Shown: positions 44,284-54,054, numbered from the stretch's first letter. The stretch: DNA of 61,198 nt from Candidatus Sulfotelmatobacter kueseliae (GCA_900290255.1 OMOD01000148.1:1-61198), one strand, 5' to 3'. Notes: generated by a model from the sequence alone, not told the origin. A program made the numbers and translations.

Positions 44284-45360
44284 ATGAAAAAGCAAGGCAA
44301 GAGCGCAGTGTGGAGTGGAGTGGCGTGGATGGCGGTGGCCCTGACGTGCGGGGCGCAGGTGGTGGCCTCGCATGCCCCGGCCCTGCCCACGACGCCGGCC
44401 CCAGCGGCGGCTGCGGCGCCTGCGACCGGCAACGGTCCCGCCCCGGCGAATCTTGCGGTGCTGGCTCCCGCCAAGCCGGTGGCGAAGGTGAATGGCACGG
44501 TGCTGACGGACCGCGACCTGGCACGTGAAATCCAGCAAATTTTCCCCTACGAGAAGACGCACAACGGCATTCCCAAAGGAATGGAACCGGAGATGCGCAC
44601 CGGCGCCCTGATGATGCTCGAGTTCGAGGAACTCGTGTACCAGGAAGCGCTGCGGCGAGGAATGACCATTTCCCCGGAACGGCTGAAAAAGGCGGAAGCC
44701 GCATTCCGCAAACAGTTTTCGAGCGAGCAGGAGTTCAAGCAGGTGATGCAGTTGGAAGTAAACGGATCGGAGCAGAAGATGCGCGAGAAGATCCGGCGCT
44801 CGCTGCTGATTGACGACCTGCTGAAGAGCGACGTAACCGACAGGGCGAAGGTTTCGGAAGCCGCGGCGCTTGCCTATTACCACCAGAATCCCAAGAAGTT
44901 CCAGCACGGCGAGTCGTTCAGCATTCAGACGATTTCGATTATTCCTCCGGCCAATGCCAGTCCGGAGGTGCTGAAAGAGGCGAGTAAGCGCGCGGACGAC
45001 GCCCTGAAAGCCGCGAAGGCAACCAAGAGCTACAAAGAGTTCGGGCTGGTGGCAGAAAAGATGTCGGACGACGACTGGCACGTGAACATGGGCGACCGCA
45101 AAGTGGTGGAGCGCGATAAACTTCCCCCTCCAGTGGTGCAGGCAGCACTGGCCATGAAAGCGGGGCAGGTGAGCGATCTGATTCAATTGGGCAACGCCTA
45201 CACCCTGTTCCGGTTGAACAAGCATATTCCAGCGGGCGTGACTCCGTTTGACGAGGTGAAGGCCAAGCTGATGACGGACCTGGCGAAAGAGAAGAACGAC
45301 CGCCTGCGGGCAGATCTGAACAAAAGGCTGCGGAAGACGGCAAAGATCGAGGAACTGTAG
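44284..45360 (+). CDS. Periplasmic peptidyl-prolyl isomerase (PpiC/SurA-like)
   Basis: 358 residues: N-terminal signal, Ala/Pro-rich linker to residue 60, a SurA-N-like helical region (VAKVNGTVLTDRDLARE; MMLEFEELVYQEALRRGMT) and a parvulin-type domain (about residues 205-320, FSIQTISIIPP, MGDRKVVERDKLPPPV, GQVSDLIQLGNAYTLFRL). A chaperone for outer-membrane barrels or for exported cytochromes is the likely role. Located directly between the tetraheme and the barrel gene, so it may be dedicated to this cluster. Confidence 0.88.
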   Translation: MKKQGKSAVWSGVAWMAVALTCGAQVVASHAPALPTTPAPAAAAAPATGNGPAPANLAVLAPAKPVAKVNGTVLTDRDLAREIQQIFPYEKTHNGIPKGMEPEMRTGALMMLEFEELVYQEALRRGMTISPERLKKAEAAFRKQFSSEQEFKQVMQLEVNGSEQKMREKIRRSLLIDDLLKSDVTDRAKVSEAAALAYYHQNPKKFQHGESFSIQTISIIPPANASPEVLKEASKRADDALKAAKATKSYKEFGLVAEKMSDDDWHVNMGDRKVVERDKLPPPVVQAALAMKAGQVSDLIQLGNAYTLFRLNKHIPAGVTPFDEVKAKLMTDLAKEKNDRLRADLNKRLRKTAKIEEL

Positions 45361-45392
45361 TCATCGAGCGTGGGGCAGAGACCAGGTGGGTG

Positions 45393-47243
45393 ATGTGGAC
45401 GCGGTGGATGCACAACTCGGGGCGGTTGCTGGCGGTGATCTTCGTGGCCGTGATGCCGGCGTGGGGGCAGTTGGAGATCGGCAACGACTGGATGTTGGGC
45501 CTCAACGGCAATCTCGGGTATGCCTACAGCGGTAGCCTGGTGAATGGCGGGTCTTCCCATGGCCAGGGTCTTTATGGGGACGTCAATCTACGCGGCAGTT
45601 TTTATAATCCGAATTTCCTGAACTTCAGCGTCTCTCCCTATTTCGGCCGTTCGCAGTCGAACAGCAGCTTCGGGAGCCTCGGCTACAACGATGGCGTTAA
45701 CGCGGCTGTGAATTTATTTGGCGGCAGCCACTTCCCGCTCGGCATTAGCTACGGACGGGGATCGAACAATACCAGCGAATTCGGCATGCCTTCCTCGACG
45801 GTAGGCCTGGCGCAAACGGGCGACACACAAATGTGGGGAATCACTTGGGCCGAGGTTCTGCCCAATTTGCCTATGTTGAACGTGAACTATTCGATTGGGG
45901 ACCAGTCCAACGAAATCGTCGGGGTTTCGGGCGACAACAAGGAGAATTCGAAGATCCTCTCTCTGTTCTCGACTTACCAGATTCACCGTTTCGCTATGTC
46001 CGCCGGCTTCACTCACCGGAACGTTGATACCTCGTTCTCGGAAGATCTGACCGGGAACGAACTGCCGTCTGACGTCAGTGGGGCAAGCAATGACTTTCGC
46101 GCCAGTGTTGGCCATCCGCTGCCGCTCTCGGGATCTTTCGCCGCGAGTTACGACCACACGAATTACGGCTTCAACTATCACGACGGGACTCGACAGAACA
46201 CGGATGGAGCTTCGAGCACGCTCAACGGGAGTGCCAGCTTCCATCCCTTTCAGAAGTTCTCTTTCGGCTCGAGCGCCAGTTACAGCGACAGCGTTCTGGG
46301 CGTACTGCCGGATTCGGTGGTCAATGGAGCCGTGCAGGATTTGAGCCAGGGTGCGTTCCGCAATTACATTGTGACGACCGTGGCCAACTATCAACCACTC
46401 AGGAATCTGGGGGTGAATGGCTCGGTGGCCTACGCGCGGCAGGATTTTCTGGGGATCAGCCACAGCACCACGCAATACGGAGGCGGCATCAACTACGGCC
46501 TGGAGCACAGGTTCCTGGGATCGTTCTCGTTCGGCCTGTCGGCCTTCGATTATGCGAACCAGTATGGCAACAATGGCATGGGATTCACCGGAAACCTGAA
46601 CTTCAACCGGAAGATCAACGGGTGGGAGTTAGACGGAAACTTCGCCTATGAGCAGAACGTGCAGACGCTGTATTCCGTGTACACCACCTCGGGTTACAGC
46701 TGGGTGAGCAGCGTGCGGCGTCGCATGGCGAACCGAACCCATTTTATTGCCGGGTACGGCGGATCGCACAGCGGATTCTCCGGCGGCTCCGGCAGCAGCA
46801 ACGTTTCCGAGCGGGTATACGGAACGGTCATCTGGCACGAATACAATCTGAACGGGTTTTATTCGAAAGCCGACGGGACATCGATCTTTACGCCGACGGG
46901 GATGGTGGCTCTTCCGGGAAACCTGCCTCCGGGAATGCTTCCTGCCAATTTGATCGCGATCTACGGAGCGAAGGCGGTCGGGGCGAACCTGGGCGGCGTT
47001 TTCATGCACAAGCTTACCTTCGGCGTGGGGTATTCTGATTCCACCGGCACCTCGGTGATGCCAACGTTGGACCTCGATACCCACACAACGTTGTACACCG
47101 GTACCTTCCAATACCGGCTGCGCAAGATCTACCTGAACGGCGGATTTACGAAGCTGCGCCAGGCCGTCGGCACGCCGGGTACACTGCCAGTGGACCTGAC
47201 AACGTACTATATTGGATTTACGCGATGGTTCAACTTTTTCTGA
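45393..47243 (+). CDS. Outer-membrane beta-barrel protein of a putative porin-cytochrome conduit
   Basis: 616 residues. Signal peptide ends VMPAWGQ. The remainder is a succession of amphipathic strands (alternating small/polar and aromatic residues, for example FNLSVSPYFG-like and YGGGINYGLEHRFLG) consistent with more than twenty strands, and it ends in a strand with terminal FNFF, the barrel-assembly C-terminal Phe. No cysteine heme motif. Size and place between cytochromes resemble MtrB-type or Geobacter OmbB-type barrels, although I cannot claim sequence homology by eye. ATG 45393 is preferred over GTG 45390. The stop overlaps the next gene by 19 bp. Confidence 0.82.
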   Translation: MWTRWMHNSGRLLAVIFVAVMPAWGQLEIGNDWMLGLNGNLGYAYSGSLVNGGSSHGQGLYGDVNLRGSFYNPNFLNFSVSPYFGRSQSNSSFGSLGYNDGVNAAVNLFGGSHFPLGISYGRGSNNTSEFGMPSSTVGLAQTGDTQMWGITWAEVLPNLPMLNVNYSIGDQSNEIVGVSGDNKENSKILSLFSTYQIHRFAMSAGFTHRNVDTSFSEDLTGNELPSDVSGASNDFRASVGHPLPLSGSFAASYDHTNYGFNYHDGTRQNTDGASSTLNGSASFHPFQKFSFGSSASYSDSVLGVLPDSVVNGAVQDLSQGAFRNYIVTTVANYQPLRNLGVNGSVAYARQDFLGISHSTTQYGGGINYGLEHRFLGSFSFGLSAFDYANQYGNNGMGFTGNLNFNRKINGWELDGNFAYEQNVQTLYSVYTTSGYSWVSSVRRRMANRTHFIAGYGGSHSGFSGGSGSSNVSERVYGTVIWHEYNLNGFYSKADGTSIFTPTGMVALPGNLPPGMLPANLIAIYGAKAVGANLGGVFMHKLTFGVGYSDSTGTSVMPTLDLDTHTTLYTGTFQYRLRKIYLNGGFTKLRQAVGTPGTLPVDLTTYYIGFTRWFNFF

Positions 47244-48331
47244 GGCCGGCGGCAAAGAGAGGCACACATCCTGGGGCCGGGCTGGTGATAACAGTATTTC
47301 TACTGTTGACTCCGGGATGGGCCGCGAAGGTGCCCCGCGAGAAGGTGGCGGAGCCTGCGCCTCCGGATCTGCTGTTGGAGGGAGGGCGCAAGCTGCACTA
47401 CGAACGCAGCTTCAGCTCGGAAAAGGAAGTCGAAGGCAAGCGCGGCTTCTTCAAGAAATTAGTAGATATCGCGATCGGCGAGCCGGATCATCCGCACCTG
47501 GTGCGTCCTTACAGCATCGCGATCGATTCGCGGGGCCGGGCGATTGTGACGGATCCGGGGGCGAACGGCATCCACATCTTTGACTTCGAAAATCATAAAT
47601 ACAAGTTCATCGAGCGCCGGGAGAAGGATAAGGATCAGATGCAAGCGCCGCAATGCGTTGCGGTGGACGCGCAAGACAATATTTATGTGACTGACTCGCT
47701 GGCCGGCAAGGTGTTCGTGTTCGACGCCGGGGGAAAATTCCGGCGGGCGATCGGCAGTCTGAAGGGCGGCGAGGGCTACTTCAAGCGGCCGACGGGAATC
47801 TCGGTGGATTCGGCGGCGCAGAGGATCTACATCACGGATACGCTGCGCGACAAAGTGTTCGTGCTCGATATGGAGGGAAGCATCCTGCGGACGATCGGGA
47901 AACGCGGGACCGCCGAAGCAGAGTTCAACCTGCCGACCGAAGTTCTGGTGCGCGATCAGAAGCTGATGGTCGTGGATGCGATGAATTTCCGGGTGCAGTA
48001 TCTGGATCAATCGGGCGCATTTCAGGGGCAGGTGGGCAGCGTCGGCGACACGAACGGAACGATGTTTCGGCCCAAAGGAATCGCGATGGATTCCGAGTCG
48101 CACCTTTATGTGGTGGATGGCTTGTGGGGCGTGATTCAAGTTTTCGATGAGCAGGGAAGACTGCTTTATTACTTCGGGAGCCGAGGGACGGGTAGCGGAG
48201 AGTTCCAGCTGCCGACGGGATTGTTCATCGATCATGCCGATCGAATCTTCGTAGTGGACTCATTTAACCGGCGCATCCAGGAGTACCGCTATTTCGGCTT
48301 GCCGAAGCAGGCTCGGGAGGGCGGTCAATGA
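47225..48331 (+). CDS. Second exported NHL-repeat beta-propeller protein
   Basis: 368 residues: signal (LVITVFLLLTPGWA), a Pro/Glu linker, then six NHL-type blades between residues 90 and 355, each with a PxxIAVDxxGxIYVTD-like core (QAPQCVAVDAQDNIYVTD, FRPKGIAMDSESHLYVVD). Overlaps the barrel gene by 19 bp and the 12-heme gene by 4 bp, the tightest coupling in the cluster; barrel, propeller and 12-heme protein are probably made in fixed ratio. Role likely structural or docking at the outer membrane. Confidence 0.87.
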   Translation: MVQLFLRPAAKRGTHPGAGLVITVFLLLTPGWAAKVPREKVAEPAPPDLLLEGGRKLHYERSFSSEKEVEGKRGFFKKLVDIAIGEPDHPHLVRPYSIAIDSRGRAIVTDPGANGIHIFDFENHKYKFIERREKDKDQMQAPQCVAVDAQDNIYVTDSLAGKVFVFDAGGKFRRAIGSLKGGEGYFKRPTGISVDSAAQRIYITDTLRDKVFVLDMEGSILRTIGKRGTAEAEFNLPTEVLVRDQKLMVVDAMNFRVQYLDQSGAFQGQVGSVGDTNGTMFRPKGIAMDSESHLYVVDGLWGVIQVFDEQGRLLYYFGSRGTGSGEFQLPTGLFIDHADRIFVVDSFNRRIQEYRYFGLPKQAREGGQ

Positions 48332-50214
48332 GAAGACTGCTGCTCATCGGCACGTTGCTGGTCTCGGGTCTGCTGGCGCAGGCGCAGGTGACCTCCGATG
48401 TGCTGGGGGCGCATAACTTGTCAGCGTCAGGAAGTTCGCCGATCAAGGGAGGACTGGACCCGTGCATGTATTGTCATGTGCCGCATTCGGGAGTGGGGAC
48501 GCCGAATCCCGCGCTGTGGAGCCAGACGCTCTCCACTCAGCCCTATTCCACCTATGCGAGCACGACCCTCCACAACAGCAGCGAACAGCCGACTGCTGGT
48601 GCCGATAGCAGCCTGTGCCTGAGCTGTCACGATGGAACGGTCGCGGTGGGCCAGACCCAGCCCTTCGGGCAGATCAAGATGACCGGGAACATGAATGTCA
48701 CCGATGTGTTCGGGACAAACCTGCAAAAATCGCATCCGTTCAGCATGAAGACGCCGCTGCAGGATGCGCCCGATCTAGTGGCGTCGTTAGTGGCCAGTCA
48801 TAAGACGGATGATCCGCTGGGAGCGGTGAAGCTGATCAACAATGACGTGGAGTGCACGAGCTGCCACTCGCCGCATGTGCAGGCGATCGACACTCTGTCG
48901 AAAAACTTTTTGGTTCGCGACAGTTCCAGCGGGCAACTATGCACGTCGTGCCACGAAACGAACGCTCGAACGATCGGCGGGCAGAGCAATCCGCTGGCGG
49001 GATGGTCGGCGAGCATTCATGCGACCGCGGGAAATGTGATTGCGAATCCGCCTCTGTTGGGTAGCTACCCGTCGGTCGCGCGGAACGCCTGCCTGTCGTG
49101 CCACATGCCGCACAATGCGATGGTGGGAGCCAGATTGCTGCGGGGACCGAATCCGCCGGTTCCGAATTTGGACTCAGCGACGCAGGACTGTATGACGTGC
49201 CACAATGGCGGCTCGAACATCACGCCGGCGATTCCCGACATTTATTCGGAGTTCACCAAGATCGCGCATCCGTATCCCAACCAGGGGAACGCGCACGATG
49301 CGGGAGAGGCGGCATTGCTGAACATGAACCGGCACTCGACCTGCGTCGACTGCCACGGACCGCATAGCTCGATGGCGGTGACTTCCTTCAGTACCGTTCT
49401 TCCCCCTCCAACGATTCGACCATCGCAAGCCGGAGCTTTGGGGATCAGCGCCACGGACGGGACGACCGTGATGAACCCCGCCGTGAATCAGTACGAAAAT
49501 TGTCTACGCTGCCACGGCACGAGCACCGGCAAGCAAACGCAGATCGTCTTCGGATACCTGCCGATGCGTGCGGTGGCCGCCAACGACCCTCTGAATCTTA
49601 TTCCGCAGATGAGCGCGTCGGCGACCTCCAGCCATCCCGTGATGCACGACAGGAACAGCGCTTTGTTGCAGCCCAGCCTGTTGACCAGCATGCTGAATCT
49701 TGATGGGAAAACTCAGGGACGGGGCATGGGGACACGCATTTATTGCACCGATTGCCACAACAGCGACGATAACCGCGAATTCGGTGGAATCGGTCCGAAT
49801 GGACCCCACGGGTCAAAGTGGCTGCACATCCTGGAGCGCCGTTACGAATTCAGCCAGGCCCCGGGACCGGGACAGCGAGTGACGAATCTGTTTCCAAACC
49901 CGGATCTCACTGTCAATGGACCGTACGCGTTGTGCGGCAAGTGCCATGATCTATCGAGCCAGATCATTGCCAATACGAGCTGGACGCAACACTCGATGCA
50001 TATCAACGCGGGATTCAGTTGCTCTACCTGTCACACGGCGCACGGCATGGCGCCGAGCAGCGGAAATCTGACCGGCGAACGTTTGATCAACTTTGACTTG
50101 AAGGTAGTCGCACCCTACGCCGGGTTGCCGGTCAGCTACAATCGCGGCACTGGCACGTGCGCCTTGGTCTGCCATGGGACCGTGCATAACCCCAACGGCA
50201 CAGTCACACCGTAA
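48328..50214 (+). CDS. 12-heme c-type cytochrome (11 CxxCH plus one CxxxCH)
   Basis: 628 residues. Signal peptide ends LLAQAQ. Eleven CxxCH motifs are spread along the chain (CMYCHVPHSG, CLSCHDGT, CTSCHSPH, CTSCHET, CLSCHMPH, CMTCHNG, CVDCHGPH, CLRCHG, CTDCHN, CGKCHD, CSTCHTAH), and a twelfth atypical CALVCH lies near the C-terminus. Heme density is lower than in the 16-heme protein, with loops rich in Asn/Ser/Pro, as in cell-surface decaheme-like cytochromes. The N-terminal DVLGAHN segment is shared with the tetraheme. Translationally coupled to the NHL gene. Likely the outer-face or extracellular cytochrome; this location is an inference. Confidence 0.92.
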   Translation: MRRLLLIGTLLVSGLLAQAQVTSDVLGAHNLSASGSSPIKGGLDPCMYCHVPHSGVGTPNPALWSQTLSTQPYSTYASTTLHNSSEQPTAGADSSLCLSCHDGTVAVGQTQPFGQIKMTGNMNVTDVFGTNLQKSHPFSMKTPLQDAPDLVASLVASHKTDDPLGAVKLINNDVECTSCHSPHVQAIDTLSKNFLVRDSSSGQLCTSCHETNARTIGGQSNPLAGWSASIHATAGNVIANPPLLGSYPSVARNACLSCHMPHNAMVGARLLRGPNPPVPNLDSATQDCMTCHNGGSNITPAIPDIYSEFTKIAHPYPNQGNAHDAGEAALLNMNRHSTCVDCHGPHSSMAVTSFSTVLPPPTIRPSQAGALGISATDGTTVMNPAVNQYENCLRCHGTSTGKQTQIVFGYLPMRAVAANDPLNLIPQMSASATSSHPVMHDRNSALLQPSLLTSMLNLDGKTQGRGMGTRIYCTDCHNSDDNREFGGIGPNGPHGSKWLHILERRYEFSQAPGPGQRVTNLFPNPDLTVNGPYALCGKCHDLSSQIIANTSWTQHSMHINAGFSCSTCHTAHGMAPSSGNLTGERLINFDLKVVAPYAGLPVSYNRGTGTCALVCHGTVHNPNGTVTP

Positions 50215-50336
50215 ATGGCGGAAGGCCGGATCCGAAAGGGAAGTTGCGCTGGTCGTTGCCGCTACTCGTTCCAAAACTCCCGTAATCAAAGTGAGAGAAA
50301 CGAATTCTCACGGTCTGTCAGCTGGAATCCCAGAAT

Positions 50337-50356
50337 ACCTCCGGAATTCCGGAGGT
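50337..50356. terminator. 20-bp perfect palindrome between the convergent 12-heme and NHL/Ig genes
   Basis: ACCTCCGGAATTCCGGAGGT, completely symmetrical, midway between two convergent genes. No T-run follows, so termination is inferred from position. Confidence 0.5.
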
Positions 50357-50429
50357 TCGACTAATTCGGAACAGTGTGGCAGAAGCCGTCTGATCTGAGT
50401 CCTTTTACCGCTCAACCACTCAACGAGAT

Positions 50430-53400
50430 CTACTGTACGGTCAACTTCACCACCGCGATCGGGACCGGATTGGGCTGGACCGAAGTTGTCCCTTGCACCT
50501 GGATGTTGTAGCTGATCGGATTTTGGGTAGAAGACGAGTTGGATCCCCCGCAGGCCATGAGGGTCAACAGAGGAAGAATCATCAAGGATGCTACGAGTGA
50601 GCGGCGCCCTCGGCGACGCGTGCCAGCGAGCAGGAAAATTCCCACTGCCCCGAAACTCCAAAGCATGCTAGCAGCCAGCCATTTGTGGTTGTTTCCGCTC
50701 GGGTTATTCCGCAGAAACGCGGCGGCTGGCGGTACGGTCACAGCCAGGCCGAAGGAACTGTCGATGGATGGCGTGATGGCGGTCGGCGTAAAAGTGCAGG
50801 AAGCGCCGGAAGGGAGGGAACTCTGTAGACAAGAGAGCGTGATCGCGTGACGGGGGTCGCCAGTGTTGGCCTTGAGGGCTAAAGAGAAGTTGGCCGTTCC
50901 TCCCGGAGATACAGTTTGTGGCGTGGGCGTTGATGTTGCGAGCGCAGTTACGATCGTGACCGGGTACGAGCCCGAAACGGTTGCATCGGCCTGCGAGACC
51001 GCGGTGATGGTCACGAGCGCGGGCGAAGGCACGGCGCTGGGGGGAGTGTAATTGCCGTTGCTGTCGATGGTGCCAATGACGGAGTTGCCGCCGGAGATAG
51101 CGTTAACTTCCCAATTCACGGCAGTATTGGTTTCTCCACTGACGGTGGCGACGAAAGCTTGCGTGATCGATGTGTAGACCACGGTGACGCCCGAGGGATT
51201 CGTACTGACACTGATCGCGCCTGCACCGCTGGCGGCGATGGTCACTGAGGCCGAGGAGAAAGTCGTGCCGTTGGCATCGGAGACGGCGGTGACCGATATG
51301 GCAGACGCGGGGGCCGCGGCCGGGGCCTGATAAAGGCCGCCTGAGGTAATGGTGCCCACGGTCGAGTTGCCTCCCGTGATTCCATTTACTTGCCAGGTGA
51401 CATTTCCGTTGCTTGCGCCGGTCACCGTAGCGAGAAACTGTTGTGTCCCGCCGACCGCTAAAGTGGTCGCGGGAGGCACAACTGCGACGGTGACCGTGGA
51501 TGTGAGCTGGCGAACGCGTGAGCTCTCGCTGTCGGCGACGAAGATCCCCGCGCTGCCGAGAGAGATACTTTCCGGGACATCGAGCAACGCACTTGTGGCT
51601 TGGCCGCCATCTCCAGAGAAGCCGGAACTGCCGGTGCCGGCGATCGTCTCAATGGTCGAGTCGACGGCGACGACTTCTCGGATGGCAGAGTTTTCGGAGT
51701 CGGCGATGAAGATGTTGCCCAAGGAATCGACGGTGACTCCGGTGGGGACATTCAAAGTCGCGCTGGTCGGAGCGCCGTTATCGCCGGAATAGCCAAGTCT
51801 GCCCAGTGATCCAGCTACGGTAGTAATGTCCCCAGCGTTGATTGTGGTGCCAGCTACAGTGACGGCTTGCGTCGAGGGGTTGACGACCCGGACGGCGGAG
51901 TTCTGCGAATCTGCGATGTAGATATTGCCGGCGGAATCCAGCGAAACGCCAATCGGAAAACCCAGAGAAGCCGCGCTGGCCAAACCGTTATCGCCGCATC
52001 CGGTGCTGGAGTCGGGACAGGCGGTGGGCGGTGTTCCCGCCACGGTCTGAATGGTATTCGGCTGGATGGTCAATCCTCCGATCGTGAGCGCTTGCGACCC
52101 GGTATTTACGACGCGCAGGGCGGAGTTGTCGGTATCGGCAATATAAATGTTTCCCGATCCATCGAGGAATAGACCCTGCGGGTTGCTAAGTTGCGCGCTG
52201 CTAGGTGCTCCTCCGTCGCCAGCAAAGCCGGAAGTACCCAGCGTTCCCGCCACCGTCTGGATCGTTCCCGCCGCGACAGTGGTTCCGGCGATCGTGATTG
52301 CTGAGCTTCCGACGTTGACTACGCGAATAGCCGAGCTCTCGCTCTGGGGCAGTCCCGTTTCCGCGACGTAGATGTTGCCGAAGGAATCGACGGCCACGGC
52401 GGAGGGAAAATTCAGTTGGGCGCTGGTGGGCGAGCCGCCATCTCCGCAAGCTCCGGGCACGATGGGCACTGCGCAAAGCACACCATTGCCGGCCACGGTT
52501 CCAATGTCGCCCGCATTGATGGCTATTTGGCCGATAGTAACGGGCGCGCCCCCCGGATTGAAGACGCGAATGGCCGAATTATACGTGTCGGCGATATAGA
52601 TAAGTCCAGCGGTGCTCACAAAGAGATTGCTGGGGAAGGCAAGTTGGGCGTTGGTCGCGACGCTACCGTCGCCGGAGTAAGCAGCGGTATTGTTGCCCGC
52701 GAGGGTCTGAATAATGCCGGTGGAGGCGACCTGACGGATGACGTAGTTCTCCGTGTCAGCAATCAGGATATTTCCGGAAGCATCGAGGGAAACGCCATTG
52801 GGAAAATTGAGGGTCGCGGCGGTGGCCGCAGCGCCGTTTCCGGAGTAACTGAATTTACCGGGACTGCCGGCGATGATCTGGATGTCTCCGGCGGGGATGG
52901 AAACTCCGGCAATCATGACAGGCGCAGCGCTGGGGTTGACCGCGCGAATGATCGAGTTCAGAGTGTCGGCGATGACAATGTTCCCTGAGGCGTCGACATA
53001 AACGCTGAAGGGAAGGCACAGCTGAGCGCTAGTCGCCGCGCCTCCATCACCGGAGTAGTTGCAAGTGCTGGCGTACTTGTAATAGCTACCCGCCACCGTC
53101 TGAATATTGCCGTTGGCGGCGGTTACTTCGCGAACGACCGAGTTCAACGTATCGGCGATGAAAACATTTCCTAAAGCATCGACGAATACGCCGTGGGGTT
53201 GGTCGAGCTGGGCGGAAGTAGCGGCGGCTCCGTTGCCCGAGTAGCCGGCGCCGGCTGCGAAGTTGCCTGCCACGGTTTGAATGTTGCCAGCAGTTACTTC
53301 GCGGACTACGTTATTTTCGGTATCAGCGATAAAGATGTTCCCAGAAGCATCGACAAAGACTCCATAGGGCTCGTTGAGTTCCGCCGCGGTCGCCGCGCTG

Positions 53401-53852
53401 CCATCGCCGGAGTAGCCGGCGGTACCATTGCCCGCTACGGTCTGAATGATGCCGCTGCTAGCGCTGACTTCGCGAATGACCGAGTTGTAGGTGTCTGCAA
53501 TAAAGATGTCACCGGCGGCGTCGACGGCAATGCCCGCCGGTCCGAAAACACCGAGTGCCGCCGCGGTCGCGAGGCCGCCGTCACCCGAGTAACCGAAAGA
53601 GCCGTTGCCGGCCACCACGGTGACATTGCCAGTCGTCGCGACTTTCAGCACACGATTCGAGTTCGAGTCGGCGATATAGACATTTCCGGCTGAGTCCTCA
53701 GCGACACTTGAAACCGTTCCGATGCTGGACTGAAGCGAGGGAAGATTGTTGGGACCTCCCCCGGCAACGGTTGTGATGGCGTATTGTGCATGCAAGGTAA
53801 CCGAGAGGGTGGAGGCGAGCAGGATCGGGAGTAAGAATCTGTGCGAGCGCAT
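50430..53852 (-). CDS. Giant exported NHL-repeat/Ig-like protein with C-terminal membrane segment
   Basis: 1140 residues. ATG 53852 starts a signal peptide (MRSHRFLLPILLASTLSVTL then HAQ). About eleven NHL-type repeats follow (each TVAG...GYSGDGG...ATSAQL...GNIFIADT), covering residues 25-780. Two or three Ig-like (BIG-type) domains come next (VPPATTLAVGGTQQF; TFSSASVTIAASG), then a single membrane helix, an Arg cluster (GTRRRGRR), a second hydrophobic stretch and MACGGSNSSS with a short beta tail. This C-terminal plan recurs in acidobacterial surface proteins. Probably cell-surface; function unknown. A CRP/FNR-type palindrome sits 203 bp upstream. Confidence 0.8.
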   Translation of the reverse strand: MRSHRFLLPILLASTLSVTLHAQYAITTVAGGGPNNLPSLQSSIGTVSSVAEDSAGNVYIADSNSNRVLKVATTGNVTVVAGNGSFGYSGDGGLATAAALGVFGPAGIAVDAAGDIFIADTYNSVIREVSASSGIIQTVAGNGTAGYSGDGSAATAAELNEPYGVFVDASGNIFIADTENNVVREVTAGNIQTVAGNFAAGAGYSGNGAAATSAQLDQPHGVFVDALGNVFIADTLNSVVREVTAANGNIQTVAGSYYKYASTCNYSGDGGAATSAQLCLPFSVYVDASGNIVIADTLNSIIRAVNPSAAPVMIAGVSIPAGDIQIIAGSPGKFSYSGNGAAATAATLNFPNGVSLDASGNILIADTENYVIRQVASTGIIQTLAGNNTAAYSGDGSVATNAQLAFPSNLFVSTAGLIYIADTYNSAIRVFNPGGAPVTIGQIAINAGDIGTVAGNGVLCAVPIVPGACGDGGSPTSAQLNFPSAVAVDSFGNIYVAETGLPQSESSAIRVVNVGSSAITIAGTTVAAGTIQTVAGTLGTSGFAGDGGAPSSAQLSNPQGLFLDGSGNIYIADTDNSALRVVNTGSQALTIGGLTIQPNTIQTVAGTPPTACPDSSTGCGDNGLASAASLGFPIGVSLDSAGNIYIADSQNSAVRVVNPSTQAVTVAGTTINAGDITTVAGSLGRLGYSGDNGAPTSATLNVPTGVTVDSLGNIFIADSENSAIREVVAVDSTIETIAGTGSSGFSGDGGQATSALLDVPESISLGSAGIFVADSESSRVRQLTSTVTVAVVPPATTLAVGGTQQFLATVTGASNGNVTWQVNGITGGNSTVGTITSGGLYQAPAAAPASAISVTAVSDANGTTFSSASVTIAASGAGAISVSTNPSGVTVVYTSITQAFVATVSGETNTAVNWEVNAISGGNSVIGTIDSNGNYTPPSAVPSPALVTITAVSQADATVSGSYPVTIVTALATSTPTPQTVSPGGTANFSLALKANTGDPRHAITLSCLQSSLPSGASCTFTPTAITPSIDSSFGLAVTVPPAAAFLRNNPSGNNHKWLAASMLWSFGAVGIFLLAGTRRRGRRSLVASLMILPLLTLMACGGSNSSSTQNPISYNIQVQGTTSVQPNPVPIAVVKLTVQ

Positions 53853-54054
53853 GCTCAGCCTCCAGCGCAGGGTATGGCAATTCACTAAGGATCGACCTAG
53901 CCCCAGAGCGAAACAGGCGAGGCGAGGGGTGGCCTTCCTCAGTGTCCCCAATTCTACAGTCTGCAAGCGCGCAAACCGCAAAGCCAATCGCGCTTTGTTT
54001 CTTCACAATAGGAGTGCACGGCAGCCGATCACAGCTCTCGATGTCACAAGTGAT

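Noticed and set aside
48328-50214. Reading the 12-heme protein as a nitrite reductase or hydroxylamine-oxidoreductase-type enzyme
   Set aside because: No CxxCK motif and no catalytic Tyr/His pattern that I could identify; it looks like an electron-transfer cytochrome.
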